Part shown: positions 33,943-43,595 of the stretch, one piece after another
Position numbering within the stretch: position 1 is the first letter of the stretch
Layout of the letters: every line of letters starts with the position of its first letter
Assembly (NCBI RefSeq): GCF_009296025.1
Contig: NZ_CP045178.1
Coordinates: 1,736,001-1,800,000, forward strand
Source: Streptomyces tsukubensis
GTDB lineage: Bacteria; Actinomycetota; Actinomycetes; Streptomycetales; Streptomycetaceae
Direction: 5' to 3'
DNA length: 64,000 nucleotides
Translations under genes and position numbers: made by a program
Notes under the pieces: model-generated
What the model saw: only the letters and a program-made list of their open reading frames with translations
Told to the model about the DNA's origin: nothing
Database searches by the model: none

Positions 33943-34691
33943 TCGGGGTTCCTCCCGGCCGTGCTTGCGGATGTGTTCGGGGTTTCGGGGATGGTCGAGG
34001 CGGCCTGTCCGGCACTTCGCGGGATGAAGGTCGTGCACACACCGTCCCCGTGGGCGATGGTGGCCAGGCGCTGCACATGCGTGCCGAGCAGCCGGGAGAA
34101 GATCTCCGTCTCCGCCTCACAGAGCTGCGGGAACTGTTCGGCCACATGAGCGACCGGACAGTGGTGCTGGCACAACTGCTCGCCCTGCTGTTGACCGGGC
34201 GCGCTGCGCGCCGTAGCAGCGTACCCGTCGGCGGTCAGCGCTTTCGCCAGTGCCTCGGTGCGCCGATCGGGCTCGGCCTCCTCGATCGCGGCGCGGTAGG
34301 CCTCGGCCTGCGCCGCGGTCCTCGCCTGGGCGAAAGCGGCTACAGCCGCCTCACCGCCCGCGTTCTTGGCGATCCAGCGGAGGGCGTCGGCGGCCAGCTT
34401 GTCGTAACTCTGGTCGAAGGCGTCCCTGCCGCAGTCGGTCAGCGCGAAAACCTTGGCGGGCCTGCCACGCGTGCGTGCTCCGTAGACTCTCTGGTCCCTG
34501 GGCTGCACGACATTGTCGGCCACCAGGGCGTCGAGGTGACGGCGCACGGCGGCCTGTGTGAGCCCCAGGCGCTTCGCCAGATCGGCGACCGTCGAGGGGC
34601 CGTGATCCAGGATGGAGCGCGCGACACGGTTGCGGGTCGACCGCTCACCTGTCGCGAGTTCCTCCTGCGGAGCCTCGCCCACGTATTTCAC
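33939..34691 (-). CDS. sufR: SufR, Fe-S-sensing repressor of the suf operon
   Basis: A 250-residue winged-helix regulator ([28 protein letters not shown] near 33-60) with a C-terminal cysteine set Cys174-x3-Cys178-x12-Cys191 and Cys219, as in SufR proteins that bind a [4Fe-4S] cluster. It heads the operon and overlaps sufB by 4 bases. GTG 34691 is chosen because the family starts with KYVGEAP-like sequence; its initiation codon lies inside the CAAC-N6-GTTG palindrome at 34691-34704. No strong ribosome site is visible, so leaderless or weak initiation is possible. Confidence 0.93.
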   Translation of the reverse strand: MKYVGEAPQEELATGERSTRNRVARSILDHGPSTVADLAKRLGLTQAAVRRHLDALVADNVVQPRDQRVYGARTRGRPAKVFALTDCGRDAFDQSYDKLAADALRWIAKNAGGEAAVAAFAQARTAAQAEAYRAAIEEAEPDRRTEALAKALTADGYAATARSAPGQQQGEQLCQHHCPVAHVAEQFPQLCEAETEIFSRLLGTHVQRLATIAHGDGVCTTFIPRSAGQAASTIPETPNTSASTAGRNPE

Positions 34692-34704
34692 AACGCCATT
34701 GTTG
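34691..34704. promoter_or_regulatory. SufR box CAAC-N6-GTTG
   Basis: CAACGCCATTGTTG matches the 14-bp CAAC-N6-GTTG palindrome which I recall being described as the SufR operator in Streptomyces avermitilis. It overlaps the sufR initiation codon by three bases, an ideal place for autorepression of the whole operon. Confidence 0.8.
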
Positions 34705-34963
34705 CGTAATTCCTCTGGCCCGGACAAGCGTGCTGGTCCACGCGATGTCGTGGCATCGATCACTAAGGGTGACCTAACCGGAGAGGATTCCGGGGGGCAC
34801 GAAGGGAAGGACGCCAGGTCAGGGGCGTGCACCGCAGGAGCGCCCGCCGTCCCGAACCGTCGTACGACGCACGAAAATCACTGGTACATACGAGTACATC
34901 GCACTTTGGGAACGTACGGGCCCCGCGCGATCCGCACCCCCGTGGCCTCCTTAGACTTCCCGC

Positions 34964-35923
34964 ATGCGCAGTGTCCTCCCGGGGAGCGACCCCCGGCCCC
35001 CCGGCCGAGAGCCCGTCGTCCAGGTCAGCGGGCTGATCAAACGCTACGGCGCCAGGACAGCGGTGGACGGTCTCGATCTGGAGGCCCACGCGGGCATCAC
35101 CGCGGTGCTCGGCCCCAACGGCGCCGGGAAGACCACCACCGTCGAGACCTGCGAGGGCTACCGGAAGCCCGACGCGGGCCGGGTCCGCGTCCTCGGCCTC
35201 GACCCCGTCACCCAGGGCGACGGTCTACGGCCCCGGGTGGGCGTGATGCTCCAGTCCGGCGGCGTGTACTCGGGGGCCCGCGCCGACGAGATGCTCCGGC
35301 ACGTCGCCAAGCTCCACGCGGACCCGCTCGACGTGCCCGCGCTCATCGAACGGCTCGGCCTCGGCTCCTGCGGCCGGACGACCTACCGGCGCCTCTCCGG
35401 CGGCCAGCAGCAGCGCCTCGCACTCGCCATGGCCGTCGTCGGCCGCCCGGAACTGGTCTTCCTCGACGAACCCACCGCGGGGCTCGACCCGCAGGCCCGC
35501 AGGGCCACCTGGGACCTCGTAAGGGATCTGCGCACCGACGGCGTGAGCGTCATCCTCACCACGCACCACATGGACGAGGCGGAACAGCTCGCCGACGACG
35601 TGGCGATCATCGACGCCGGACGGGTCATCGCCCAGGGCTCGCCCGAGGAGCTGTGCCGGGGCGGCGCCGAGAACACCCTGCGCTTCACGGGCAGGCCGGG
35701 CCTCGACGTGGCCTCCCTGCTGAAGGCGCTGCCCGCGGACAGCGCCGCGGTCGAACCGGCCCCCGGCGTCTACCGGGTGTCCGGCGTCATCGACCCCCAA
35801 CTGCTCGCCACCGTGACCTCCTGGTGCGCGCAGAACGGCGTCATGCCCGACTCCATCGCCGTGGAGCGCCACACGCTGGAGGACGTCTTCCTCGAACTGA
35901 CCGGTAAGGAGCTGCGCGCATGA
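34964..35923 (+). CDS. ABC-2 type exporter, ATPase subunit
   Basis: A 319-residue ATPase. Walker A GPNGAGKTT (50-58), signature LSGGQQQR near 143, Walker B LVFLDEPTAGLDP, and H-loop HHMDEAEQL. It is a DrrA/CcmA-type drug- or lipid-export ATPase with a C-terminal domain ending LEDVFLELTGKELRA. It overlaps its permease gene by 4 bases. It is divergent from sufR and precedes ctaA; from memory this arrangement is conserved in Streptomyces. Substrate unknown; a haem-related role is only suggested by position. Confidence 0.92.
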   Translation: MRSVLPGSDPRPPGREPVVQVSGLIKRYGARTAVDGLDLEAHAGITAVLGPNGAGKTTTVETCEGYRKPDAGRVRVLGLDPVTQGDGLRPRVGVMLQSGGVYSGARADEMLRHVAKLHADPLDVPALIERLGLGSCGRTTYRRLSGGQQQRLALAMAVVGRPELVFLDEPTAGLDPQARRATWDLVRDLRTDGVSVILTTHHMDEAEQLADDVAIIDAGRVIAQGSPEELCRGGAENTLRFTGRPGLDVASLLKALPADSAAVEPAPGVYRVSGVIDPQLLATVTSWCAQNGVMPDSIAVERHTLEDVFLELTGKELRA

Positions 35924-36687
35924 GCGCAGGTACGTACACGCCGAGGCCCGGCGCCGCCCCGCTGCCCCGCATGATCGCCGCGCAGACCGCGCTGGAGACG
36001 CGGATGCTGCTGCGCAACGGCGAGCAGCTCCTGCTCACCGTGATCATCCCGTCGCTGCTGCTCGTGCTCTTCTCGACCGTGGACGTGGTCGACACCGGCG
36101 AGGGTGACTCCGTGGACTTCCTCGCGCCCGGCGTCCTCGCGCTCGCCGTCATGTCGACCGCCTTCACGGGACAGGCCATCGCGACCGGCTTCGAGCGGCG
36201 CTACGGCGTCCTGAAGCGGCTCGGCGCCTCGCCACTGCCGCGCTGGGGCCTCATGACGGCGAAGACGCTTTCGGTACTGGTCACCGAGGTGATCCAGGTC
36301 GCCCTCCTCACGGTCATCGCGCTGCTGCTCGGCTGGTCGCCGCAGGGCAACCCGGCCACCGTCGCACTGCTGCTCGTCCTCGGTACCGCCGCCTTCTCCG
36401 GCCTCGGCCTGCTCATGGCCGGCACCCTCAAGGCGGAGGCGACGCTCGCCGCGGCCAACCTGGTGTTCCTGCTGCTGCTGGTGGGTGGCGGCGTCATCGT
36501 GCCGCTGGACAAGTTCCCCGAGGCGGCGCGGACGGTCCTTGACTGTCTGCCCATCTCCGCGCTCTCCGACGGGCTGCGCCACGTCCTCCAGCACGGCGCG
36601 TCAATCCCCTGGGGCGACCTCGGGATCCTCGCGGTGTGGACGGTGCTCGGGCTCGGAGCGGCGGCGCGGTTCTTCCGCTGGGAGTAG
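35920..36687 (+). CDS. ABC-2 type exporter, membrane subunit
   Basis: A 255-residue ABC-2 permease with six predicted helices (first around 40-57, then FLAPGVLALAVMSTAF, and GGGVIVPLDKFPE before the last pair). FERRYGVLKRLGASPLPR is the typical cytoplasmic connecting helix. The ATG overlaps the ATPase stop. A phased GGGAGCAGTCGC repeat array begins shortly after its stop. Confidence 0.9.
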   Translation: MSAGTYTPRPGAAPLPRMIAAQTALETRMLLRNGEQLLLTVIIPSLLLVLFSTVDVVDTGEGDSVDFLAPGVLALAVMSTAFTGQAIATGFERRYGVLKRLGASPLPRWGLMTAKTLSVLVTEVIQVALLTVIALLLGWSPQGNPATVALLLVLGTAAFSGLGLLMAGTLKAEATLAAANLVFLLLLVGGGVIVPLDKFPEAARTVLDCLPISALSDGLRHVLQHGASIPWGDLGILAVWTVLGLGAAARFFRWE

Positions 36688-36705
36688 CCGCGTCAGGCCG
36701 CTGGT

Positions 36706-36830
36706 GAGCAGTCGCACCGGGCCGCTGGGAGCAGTCGCACACGCCCCCCGGGAGCAGTCGCACACGACCCGGGGAACAGGCGCACCCGCCCCCGGGAGCA
36801 GTCGCGCCGATCGGCCGGGAGCAGTCGCGC
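36706..36830. repeat. Phased 22-23-bp repeat (GAGCAGTCGC) x6
   Basis: The core GAGCAGTCGC, or a close variant, starts at 36706, 36729, 36752, 36774, 36796 and 36819, so the copies are regularly spaced at 22 or 23 bp, about two helical turns. The flanking bases vary. It fills the gap between the exporter permease gene and ctaA. It is not a CRISPR array, as the variable parts are only about 12 bp and partly similar. Confidence 0.85.
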
Positions 36831-36943
36831 GGGGCCGTGAAGCGCCGCGCGCCCGATCGTCCGCCGCCGCCACCAAGGGCTCCTCCAAGGGCGGTCCCAC
36901 CCCCGGTATGTCCCCCTCGTGAATGAACGCACAAGCGTCCGCC

Positions 36944-36949
36944 TACGAT
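36944..36949 (+). promoter_or_regulatory. Likely -10 box for a leaderless ctaA transcript
   Basis: TACGAT at 36944-36949 is a good -10 hexamer, with seven bases between it and the GTG at 36957. Transcription would then begin at or next to the initiation codon. No ribosome binding site precedes either ATG 36948 or GTG 36957, as expected for leaderless initiation. A -35 match is weak. Confidence 0.45.
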
Positions 36950-36956
36950 GTCCTCC

Positions 36957-37955
36957 GTGCCTAACGTGACCCGTACCGATGTCGCGCACGCCGCGCGCAA
37001 TCCGCTCGCCTTCATCGCCGAGCGCTGGACCCCGTCGACCAAAACCGTCCGCAGGGCCGCCCTCGCGGCGCTCGTCATGACGGTGGCCATCGTGGTCACG
37101 GGCGGCGCGGTGCGGCTGACGGGCTCCGGGCTCGGCTGCCCGACCTGGCCCAAGTGCACGGACGAGTCGCTGACGACCACCCGCGAGATGGGCTTCCACG
37201 GCGTCATCGAGTTCGGCAACCGGATGCTCACCTACGTGCTGTGCGCCGCCGTCGGCTGGGCCATCATCACGGCCCGCGCGGCCAAGCCCCGCCGACGCTC
37301 CCTGACACGCCTCGGCTGGGCGCAGTTCTGGCTGGTCATGGGCAACGCGGTACTCGGTGGCGTGGTCGTCCTCGTCGGTCTGAACCCGTACACGGTCTCC
37401 GCGCACTTCCTGCTCTCCAGCGCCCTGATCGCGGTCGCGACGGTGATGTGGCAGCGCACCCACGAGGGCGACGCGGTGCCCCGGCCACTGGTCGGCCCCT
37501 CCGTACGGAGGCTCACCTGGACGCTGGTGGTGGCCACGGTGCTGCTCATCGGGGTCGGCACCGTCGTGACGGGCGCGGGGCCGCACGCGGGCGACTCAAG
37601 CGACGTACCGAGGATGCCGCTGGACTGGGCGATGATCAGCAAGGTGCACGGCGCCGTCGCCTGGGTCGTCGTGGCGCTGACGCTGGCCCTGTGGCTGGTG
37701 CTGAAGGCGGTCGACGCCCCGAGGGTGCCCCGCCGCACCGCGGGACTGCTGTTCCTCGTCCTGCTCGCCCAGGGCGTCATCGGCTACGTCCAGTACTTCA
37801 CCGATCTGCCCGAGGCGCTGGTCGGCGCCCACATGCTGGGCTCCTGCCTGGTGTGGATCGGCGCGCTGCGGGTGCTGCTCTCGCAGCGCGAGCGCCCGGG
37901 GACGACGCCGGGCGCGTCCGTCGAGCGGGATCCGAAGCTCCTCTCCGCGGTCTGA
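36957..37955 (+). CDS. ctaA: Haem A synthase CtaA/Cox15
   Basis: A 332-residue polytopic membrane enzyme that oxidises haem O to haem A for the aa3 cytochrome oxidase. Eight helices in two four-helix halves are visible. Haem-ligand histidines fall in GFHGVIEFGNRML, VSAHFLLS, KVHGAVAW and VGAHMLGS. The Cys pair in GSGLGCPTWPKC, on the first periplasmic loop, is conserved in the Bacillus-type enzyme. GTG 36957 is favoured over ATG 36948 because of the -10 box position. ctaB lies 2.2 kb downstream on the other strand. Confidence 0.94.
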   Translation: MPNVTRTDVAHAARNPLAFIAERWTPSTKTVRRAALAALVMTVAIVVTGGAVRLTGSGLGCPTWPKCTDESLTTTREMGFHGVIEFGNRMLTYVLCAAVGWAIITARAAKPRRRSLTRLGWAQFWLVMGNAVLGGVVVLVGLNPYTVSAHFLLSSALIAVATVMWQRTHEGDAVPRPLVGPSVRRLTWTLVVATVLLIGVGTVVTGAGPHAGDSSDVPRMPLDWAMISKVHGAVAWVVVALTLALWLVLKAVDAPRVPRRTAGLLFLVLLAQGVIGYVQYFTDLPEALVGAHMLGSCLVWIGALRVLLSQRERPGTTPGASVERDPKLLSAV

Positions 37956-37974
37956 CCCGCACGGGTACCGCCCT

Positions 37975-38127
37975 GTTCGCTGATCCGGACGGGGCCCTGC
38001 CCTGATCGCCTATCCGGACGGGGCCCTGCCCTGATCGCTGATTCGGACGGGTCCCGTTCCGATCGTCCCAATCGCCGATACGGACGGGTCCCGCATATCC
38101 GACGTACCCGATGCGGACGGGTCCTGA
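37975..38127. repeat. 29-bp repeat and degenerate CGGACGGG copies
   Basis: A 29-bp unit starting TCCGGACGGGGCCCTGCCCT occurs twice in tandem (37984 and 38013). It is followed by four decaying copies sharing CGGACGGGtCC up to 38127. It separates the convergent ctaA and amidohydrolase genes and may include their terminators. Confidence 0.85.
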
Positions 38128-38140
38128 CGGACGAGGCGGG

Positions 38141-39274
38141 TCAGCTCTCCAGCCCGTAGACACGCCTCGCGTTGCCCGCCGAGATGAGCCCGGCGACCCG
38201 GTCCGCGTCCGCCGCCGACCAGGCACCTTCCATGACCCACCCCCCGAGCACCCGGCCCAGCGCCTCCTTGAACAGCCGCGCCCCGACGACGTGCAGTTCT
38301 GGCAGGGCCCGCGCGCCCGAGGAGAAGAGCAGCTTGCCGAAGGGCGCGAGCTCAAGGATCTCGGCGAGTACGGCCCCCGCGCGCGCCCCGGTCCTGGCCA
38401 ACGCGGGCCCGAGGTCGGCGTACACATGGGGGTGCACGCCCGCGAGATGCGCGGCATACCGGTGGTACGGGTAGCCGTGCAGGAGCACCACGTCGGCCCC
38501 GAGCCCCGCTGTGGCGTCGGCGAATCCGCAGAGGAGCGCGGGGTCGGCGTGGAGGGCGGCGGCCCGCCCCTCGGCGAGCCCCGCGTGCAGTTGCAGGGGG
38601 ATTCCCGAGGAGAGGGCCAGCCACAGCAGGTGCCCGACGAGTGCGGGTCCCGGGCCCTTGTCCGAGGTCGCCGCACCGGGTCGCCGCCCTTCGTGGCGGA
38701 CGTCGAGCAGTCGGCCCGCGGCGGCGTGGACCTCGGTGGGACCCGGCGGCCGCGGGGCGAGCGCGGTGGTGTGCCGCAGCCCGCTGACCGAGGTGAAGGC
38801 GACGGCGGAACCGGCGGCGTGGTGCACGGCCGCCGCGAGGTTGCCGAGGAAGGACTCGACGGTTCCTGAGGTGTCGGCGACGTGCTCGGCGAGCAGTTCG
38901 AGGCGGACGATCTCGTGGGCCTCCGCCTCCCCGGACGCGGCCAGTTCCGCCGGTCCCGTGAGATCGCCCGGGAGCCCCGTGTCGACCAGATAGGTCGTGA
39001 TGCCGCTGCCCCGCAGCAGCCGTCGCTCGGTCTCCAAGGGGCCGAGTTCGCGTCTGCGGGCCAGGTAGCGGGCGGGTGAGCTGTGCGGTTCGAGCCCGAG
39101 CAGCGGCGGGCACCAGCGGCGCACGGCGAAGCCGGTCTGGGTGTCGAACAGCGTGGTGCCCGCCGCCGGCGCACCCGCGCCTCGGCCGAGGTGCGATTCG
39201 AAGGTGCCGAGCCCCAGTTCCGCACGGACCACTCCGTGGCAGTACTGGTCCACCAGGGGCGATGTGTCGATCAT
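38141..39274 (-). CDS. Amidohydrolase-family protein (FluG-like)
   Basis: A 377-residue TIM-barrel hydrolase related to the N-terminal amidohydrolase part of FluG. Potential metal ligands include YCHGVV near the N-terminus, LQLHAGLAEG, VVLLHGYPYHR and a late acidic/Ser segment (LLFSSGARALPE), where relatives often have an Asp/Ser. The substrate is unknown; FluG-type relatives act on gamma-glutamyl amides. The ATG at 39274 has GGGGAG 7 bases upstream. Neighbours give no clue. It ends in the 29-bp repeat region. Confidence 0.78.
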   Translation of the reverse strand: MIDTSPLVDQYCHGVVRAELGLGTFESHLGRGAGAPAAGTTLFDTQTGFAVRRWCPPLLGLEPHSSPARYLARRRELGPLETERRLLRGSGITTYLVDTGLPGDLTGPAELAASGEAEAHEIVRLELLAEHVADTSGTVESFLGNLAAAVHHAAGSAVAFTSVSGLRHTTALAPRPPGPTEVHAAAGRLLDVRHEGRRPGAATSDKGPGPALVGHLLWLALSSGIPLQLHAGLAEGRAAALHADPALLCGFADATAGLGADVVLLHGYPYHRYAAHLAGVHPHVYADLGPALARTGARAGAVLAEILELAPFGKLLFSSGARALPELHVVGARLFKEALGRVLGGWVMEGAWSAADADRVAGLISAGNARRVYGLES

Positions 39275-39605
39275 CCGGGCTCCCCGTCGCTGGACCGTGT
39301 CCGTCCAGGGCCTAACGGGTGAACGAGCGCCGGGTGTTGCTCACCGGTGTAACGGCGGGCGGCCGCGTACGGACCGAGCGGGCGTACGAGCGGGACGGCC
39401 CCCGAACACAAGGGCAGGCCGACACCTCGGCGAACCGACGCGGCCCCGACGGCGGCCCCGCAGCACAAGGGCGGACCGACGACGCCGCAGCGAGGCCGAC
39501 GCAGCGCCCCAAGGGTGACCCCGGAGTACGGAACGCACCCCTATGAGGCCCCCCAGGGCGGCCCGAAGCCCGCGAAGCACCCCGGACCCAGGACCCCGCC
39601 CCCGA
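39275..39605. other. Gap upstream of the amidohydrolase
   Basis: No gene, terminator or long repeat is evident. The Arg/Pro/Gly-rich frames here show no start signal or domain. The left end must contain the amidohydrolase promoter, but no convincing hexamers were identified. Confidence 0.4.
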
Positions 39606-40001
39606 TCAGCCCTGGCCGCCCCCGACCTGAATGCCCGCCATCCGCTTCCACTCGTACGGCCCGGTCCGCATCTTCGACGCCAGTTCCCCGTCGAGGGACT
39701 CGTGCACGGTGAGTTCCGCCATCCGCACGGCCTCCCTCGCCACCTCGTGGTCGGACGCGAACAGGTCGCCCCAGTGGCCGTCCGCGCCGACGAGGACGAT
39801 CCGGGTGCCGCGCTGACCGACGTGGGCGAGTTGCCCCTCGGCCCCGCCGTGCTTCCTGGCGAACGCGCCGATCCGCTTGGCGATCCTGGCGGCCCTGCGC
39901 TCGTCGCGCGCGGCCTCCTTGGTGGCGGCGGCAGCCGCGCGGGGGGACGGGTCCCCGGGCGTCGGGTCTTCGGCCTCTGTCTGCTGGTTCTCTTCAGCCA
40001 T
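39606..40001 (-). CDS. Conserved hypothetical protein (131 aa)
   Basis: A 131-residue soluble protein. The acidic N-terminus is followed by a basic helix (AATKEAARDERRAARIAKRIGAF), then a compact C-terminal domain with RIVLVGADGHWGDLFASDHEVAREAVRMAEL and ending KRMAGIQVGGGQG. I recognise no named family; from memory a similar protein lies near ctaB in other Streptomyces. The ATG at 40001 has no clear ribosome site. Its function is unknown. Confidence 0.72.
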   Translation of the reverse strand: MAEENQQTEAEDPTPGDPSPRAAAAATKEAARDERRAARIAKRIGAFARKHGGAEGQLAHVGQRGTRIVLVGADGHWGDLFASDHEVAREAVRMAELTVHESLDGELASKMRTGPYEWKRMAGIQVGGGQG

Positions 40002-40068
40002 GCCCGAATGCTACCCACCGGTAGCCGCGCTGACGACGGGGAGCCCGAGGGAAGTGACGGGGACGACG

Positions 40069-40101
40069 AAGGCCCCGCGGCCGGGTGGGCGGCGGGGCCT
40101 T
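40069..40101. terminator. Hairpin downstream of ctaB
   Basis: AAGGCCCCGC (40069-40078) pairs with GCGGGGCCTT (40092-40101). It lies 64 bases past the ctaB stop. Just before the stop a duplicated TACGGGTCGTAC motif occurs (about 40122-40155). Confidence 0.75.
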
Positions 40102-40164
40102 CACAGGACGAGTCACGTCCGAGGGGTACGGGTCGTACGGCTCCGTACGGGTCGTACAGGTGGG

Positions 40165-41106
40165 TCAGCTCAGGAACGGGTCCACGGCGACGGCCACGAA
40201 GAGCAGCGAGACGTAGGTGATGGACCAGTGGAAGAGCCGCATCTCCTTCAGCTTCGCGCCGGTGACGCCCCCCTTGGCCCTGCTGTTGAGCCCGTGGGCC
40301 TCGTACAGCCAGAAGCCGCCGGCCAGGACCGCGACCACCGTGTAGAACCAGCCGGTGTAGCCGAGGACCGTCAGCATCAGCGAGACGGCGACCATCACCC
40401 AGCTGTAGAGGACGATCTGGCGGGCCACCACCTTGTTTCCCGCGACCACGGGAAGCATCGGCACGCCCACGCGCTTGTAGTCCTCGATGACCTTCATGGA
40501 GAGCGGCCAGTAGTGCGGAGGCGTCCAGAAGAACATCACGAGGAAGAGGACGACCGCGGCCCAGGACATCGAGTCCGTCACCGCCGACCAGCCGATGAAG
40601 ACCGGCATGCAGCCCGCGATGCCTCCCCACACGATGTTCTGGGAGGTGCGCCTCTTGAGGATCATCGTGTAGCCGACGACGTAGAAGACGATCGCGGCGA
40701 GCGAGAGCCAGGCGGACAGCCAGTTGACGAGGAAGCCGAACCAGAGGGTCGAGAAGACCGCGAGCGAGAGGCCGAAGACCAGCCCTTCACGGGGGCTGAC
40801 CATCCCGGTGACCAACGGCCGCTGGGCCGTCCTGTCCATCAGCGCGTCGATGTCCCTGTCGATGTACATGTTCAGCGCGTTGGCGCCGCCCGCGGAGAGG
40901 TATCCGCCGAGGCAGGTCACGAAGACCAGCCACAGGTCGGGGACCCCCTGCTGCGCGAGGAACATCACCGGAACCGTGGTGATGAGCAGAAGTTCGATGA
41001 TCCGCGGCTTGGTCAGCGCCACGAAAGCCTTGACTCGGGCCCCGAACGGCCGGTGGCTTGGGCTCGTCCCGAGCACCCCCGCTGGACGGGATTCAACGGC
41101 CGTCAC
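40165..41106 (-). CDS. ctaB: Protohaem IX farnesyltransferase (haem O synthase)
   Basis: A UbiA-family prenyltransferase of about 313 residues with eight or nine membrane helices, adding farnesyl to haem B to form haem O, the substrate of CtaA. The first Asp-rich motif is [17 protein letters not shown], and the second region has [14 protein letters not shown], typical of CtaB. GTG 41106 is preferred because AGGGG precedes it by a few bases; an ATG at 41127 would add seven residues. It is divergent from tkt. Confidence 0.94.
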   Translation of the reverse strand: MTAVESRPAGVLGTSPSHRPFGARVKAFVALTKPRIIELLLITTVPVMFLAQQGVPDLWLVFVTCLGGYLSAGGANALNMYIDRDIDALMDRTAQRPLVTGMVSPREGLVFGLSLAVFSTLWFGFLVNWLSAWLSLAAIVFYVVGYTMILKRRTSQNIVWGGIAGCMPVFIGWSAVTDSMSWAAVVLFLVMFFWTPPHYWPLSMKVIEDYKRVGVPMLPVVAGNKVVARQIVLYSWVMVAVSLMLTVLGYTGWFYTVVAVLAGGFWLYEAHGLNSRAKGGVTGAKLKEMRLFHWSITYVSLLFVAVAVDPFLS

Positions 41107-41473
41107 GTACACCCCTGACAGAGACATCCCAGCGAGCCGGCGGCATCGGACATGAAGTCCCGGTAAAGGCTCGCGCGTACCAAGCCACTCTAGACGTTGC
41201 CCGTACCCGGCCCTTCGCGGGGGTGGGCTCGTGTTGGGGCGCCAGGAGGCAAAGAACAACAAGCCATATGAGCGGCTCCGCATTCACATGCGAACCCTTT
41301 TAGAGCCTTCTCCTGACTGGCCCGCACATCTTTCGACAGGCGGATTCACGCATATCCCGGCACTCTGGATTGAGTCGAAAAAATGCACGCCCTCACGGCG
41401 GTAGGCTCGACAGAGTCCGGTGGATACAAAGACACCGGCATTCGACATGTGTGGAGAGGAGCCCTGACCCAGG
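41107..41473. other. Divergent ctaB-tkt control region
   Basis: No gene. TAGGCT at 41402-41407 fits a TAGRYT-type -10 box for transketolase, about 70 bases before its start, but the -35 region is AT-rich without consensus. The segment is less GC-rich than its surroundings (AAGAACAACAAGCCATATG at about 41251). Confidence 0.4.
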
Positions 41474-43561
41474 GTGAGTACCAAGCCGACCACGACAGAC
41501 TTCGAGTGGACCGAATTGGACCAGCGGGCGGTGGACACCGCTCGTGTCCTGGCCGCCGACGCCGTGCAGAAGGTCGGTAACGGCCATCCCGGTACGGCGA
41601 TGAGCCTGGCGCCGGCCGCGTACACCCTCTTCCAGAAGGTGATGCGGCACGACCCGGCCGACGCCGAGTGGACCGGGCGCGACCGGTTCGTGCTCTCGGC
41701 GGGACACTCGTCGCTGACGCTGTACACACAGCTCTACCTGGCCGGATTCGGCCTGGAGCTCAGCGATCTCGAAGCCTTCCGCACCTGGGGCTCCAAGACC
41801 CCGGGCCACCCGGAGTACGGGCACACCACGGGCGTCGAAACGACGACGGGCCCGCTCGGCCAGGGCGTCGCCAACGCGGTGGGCATGGCGATGGCCGCCC
41901 GCTACGAGCGTGGCCTGTTCGACCCGGAGACCGCTCTCGGCGAGTCGCCGTTCGACCACTTCATCTACGCCATCGCCGGCGACGGCTGCCTCCAGGAGGG
42001 CATCTCCGGCGAGGCGTCCTCGATGGCCGGGCACCAGAAGCTCGGCAACCTGGTCCTGCTGTGGGACGACAACCACATCTCGATCGAGGGTGACACGGAG
42101 ACCGCCGTCTCCGAGGACACCATGAAGCGTTACGCGGCGTACGGCTGGCACGTCCAGCGCGTGGAGCCGAAGGAGAACGGCGACCTCGACCCGAAGGCGC
42201 TGTTCGAGGCGATCCAGGCCGCGAAGGCCGAGACGGAGCGCCCCTCCTTCATCGCGATGCGCTCGATCATCGCCTGGCCCGCGCCGCACGCGCAGGGCAC
42301 CGAGGCCGCGCACGGCTCCGCGCTCGGCGCCGATGAGGTCGCCGCGACGAAGAGCGTGCTCGGCTTCGACCCGGAGAAGAGCTTCGACGTCTCCGACGAG
42401 GTCCTCGCGCACACCCGCTCCGCCCTCGACCGCGGCCAGGAGGCCAAGGCCGAGTGGGAGAAGGGGTTCGCCGCCTGGCGCACCTCCTCCCCCGAGCGCG
42501 CCGCCGAGTTCGACCGCATCCGCGCGGGCGAGCTGCCGGCCGGCTGGGAGGACAGCGTCCCGGTCTTCGAGACCGGCAAGGGCGTCGCCACCCGCGCCGC
42601 CTCCGGGAAGGTCCTCCAGGCCCTCGGCGCGGTCGTCCCCGAGCTGTGGGGCGGCTCCGCGGACCTCGCGGGCTCGAACAACACGACCATCGACAAGAAC
42701 TCGTCGTTCCTGCCGAAGGGCAATCCGCTGCCGGAGGCCGACCCGTACGGCCGGACCATCCACTTCGGTATTCGCGAGCACTCGATGGCCGCGGAGATGA
42801 ACGGCATCACGCTGCACGGCAACACCCGTGTGTACGGCGGGACGTTCCTGACGTTCTCCGACTACATGCGTAACTCCGTGCGCCTCTCCGCGCTGATGCA
42901 CCTGCCGGTCACCTACGTCTGGACCCACGACTCGGTCGGTCTCGGCGAGGACGGGCCGACGCACCAGCCGGTCGAGCACATCGCCTCGCTGCGCGCCATC
43001 CCCGGCCTCAACGTGGTCCGCCCCGCGGACGCCAACGAGACGGCCATCGCCTGGCGCGAGAACCTGCGCCGGTTCACCAAGGTGTTCGGCGAGGGCGCCC
43101 CGCACGGTTTCGTCCTCACCCGTCAGGGGGTGCCGACCTACGCGCCCAACGAGAACACCGCCAAGGGCGGCTACGTCCTCCTCGACGCCGAGGGCGGCGA
43201 CGCCCAGGTCATCCTGATCGGCACGGGTTCCGAGGTGCAGCTCGCCGTCGAGGCGCGCGAGCAGCTCCAGGCGGCCGGTGTCCCGACACGCGTCGTCTCG
43301 ATGCCGTGTGTCGAGTGGTTCGACGAGCAGGACCAGGGGTACCGGGACTCCGTGCTCACGCCGTCCGTGAAGGCTCGGGTGGCGGTCGAGGCCGGTATCG
43401 GTCTCACCTGGCACCGCTTCGTCGGTGACGCGGGACGCATCGTCTCGCTTGAGCACTTCGGTGCCTCCGCCGACGGAAAGGTCCTTTTCCGCGAGTACGG
43501 CTTCACCGGCGACGCCGTCGCCGCCGCTGCGCGGGAATCTCTCGAAGCCGCTCAGCGCTGA
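41474..43561 (+). CDS. tkt: Transketolase
   Basis: A 695-residue thiamine-diphosphate enzyme of the non-oxidative pentose phosphate pathway. ThDP motif [15 protein letters not shown] near 169, [12 protein letters not shown] at the N-terminus, and the pyrimidine-binding part with [23 protein letters not shown] 41474 is used, with GGAG about 12 bases upstream. It is the first of five same-strand genes (tkt-tal-zwf-opcA-pgl), separated by 34 bp from tal. Confidence 0.96.
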   Translation: MSTKPTTTDFEWTELDQRAVDTARVLAADAVQKVGNGHPGTAMSLAPAAYTLFQKVMRHDPADAEWTGRDRFVLSAGHSSLTLYTQLYLAGFGLELSDLEAFRTWGSKTPGHPEYGHTTGVETTTGPLGQGVANAVGMAMAARYERGLFDPETALGESPFDHFIYAIAGDGCLQEGISGEASSMAGHQKLGNLVLLWDDNHISIEGDTETAVSEDTMKRYAAYGWHVQRVEPKENGDLDPKALFEAIQAAKAETERPSFIAMRSIIAWPAPHAQGTEAAHGSALGADEVAATKSVLGFDPEKSFDVSDEVLAHTRSALDRGQEAKAEWEKGFAAWRTSSPERAAEFDRIRAGELPAGWEDSVPVFETGKGVATRAASGKVLQALGAVVPELWGGSADLAGSNNTTIDKNSSFLPKGNPLPEADPYGRTIHFGIREHSMAAEMNGITLHGNTRVYGGTFLTFSDYMRNSVRLSALMHLPVTYVWTHDSVGLGEDGPTHQPVEHIASLRAIPGLNVVRPADANETAIAWRENLRRFTKVFGEGAPHGFVLTRQGVPTYAPNENTAKGGYVLLDAEGGDAQVILIGTGSEVQLAVEAREQLQAAGVPTRVVSMPCVEWFDEQDQGYRDSVLTPSVKARVAVEAGIGLTWHRFVGDAGRIVSLEHFGASADGKVLFREYGFTGDAVAAAARESLEAAQR

Positions 43562-43595
43562 CGCCCATAGACAACACGTAGGAGATGTATTTTCC

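Noticed and set aside
36706..36830. CRISPR-like array
   Set aside because: Repeat core about 10 bp with 12-13-bp partly similar gaps; no cas genes; far below CRISPR unit sizes.
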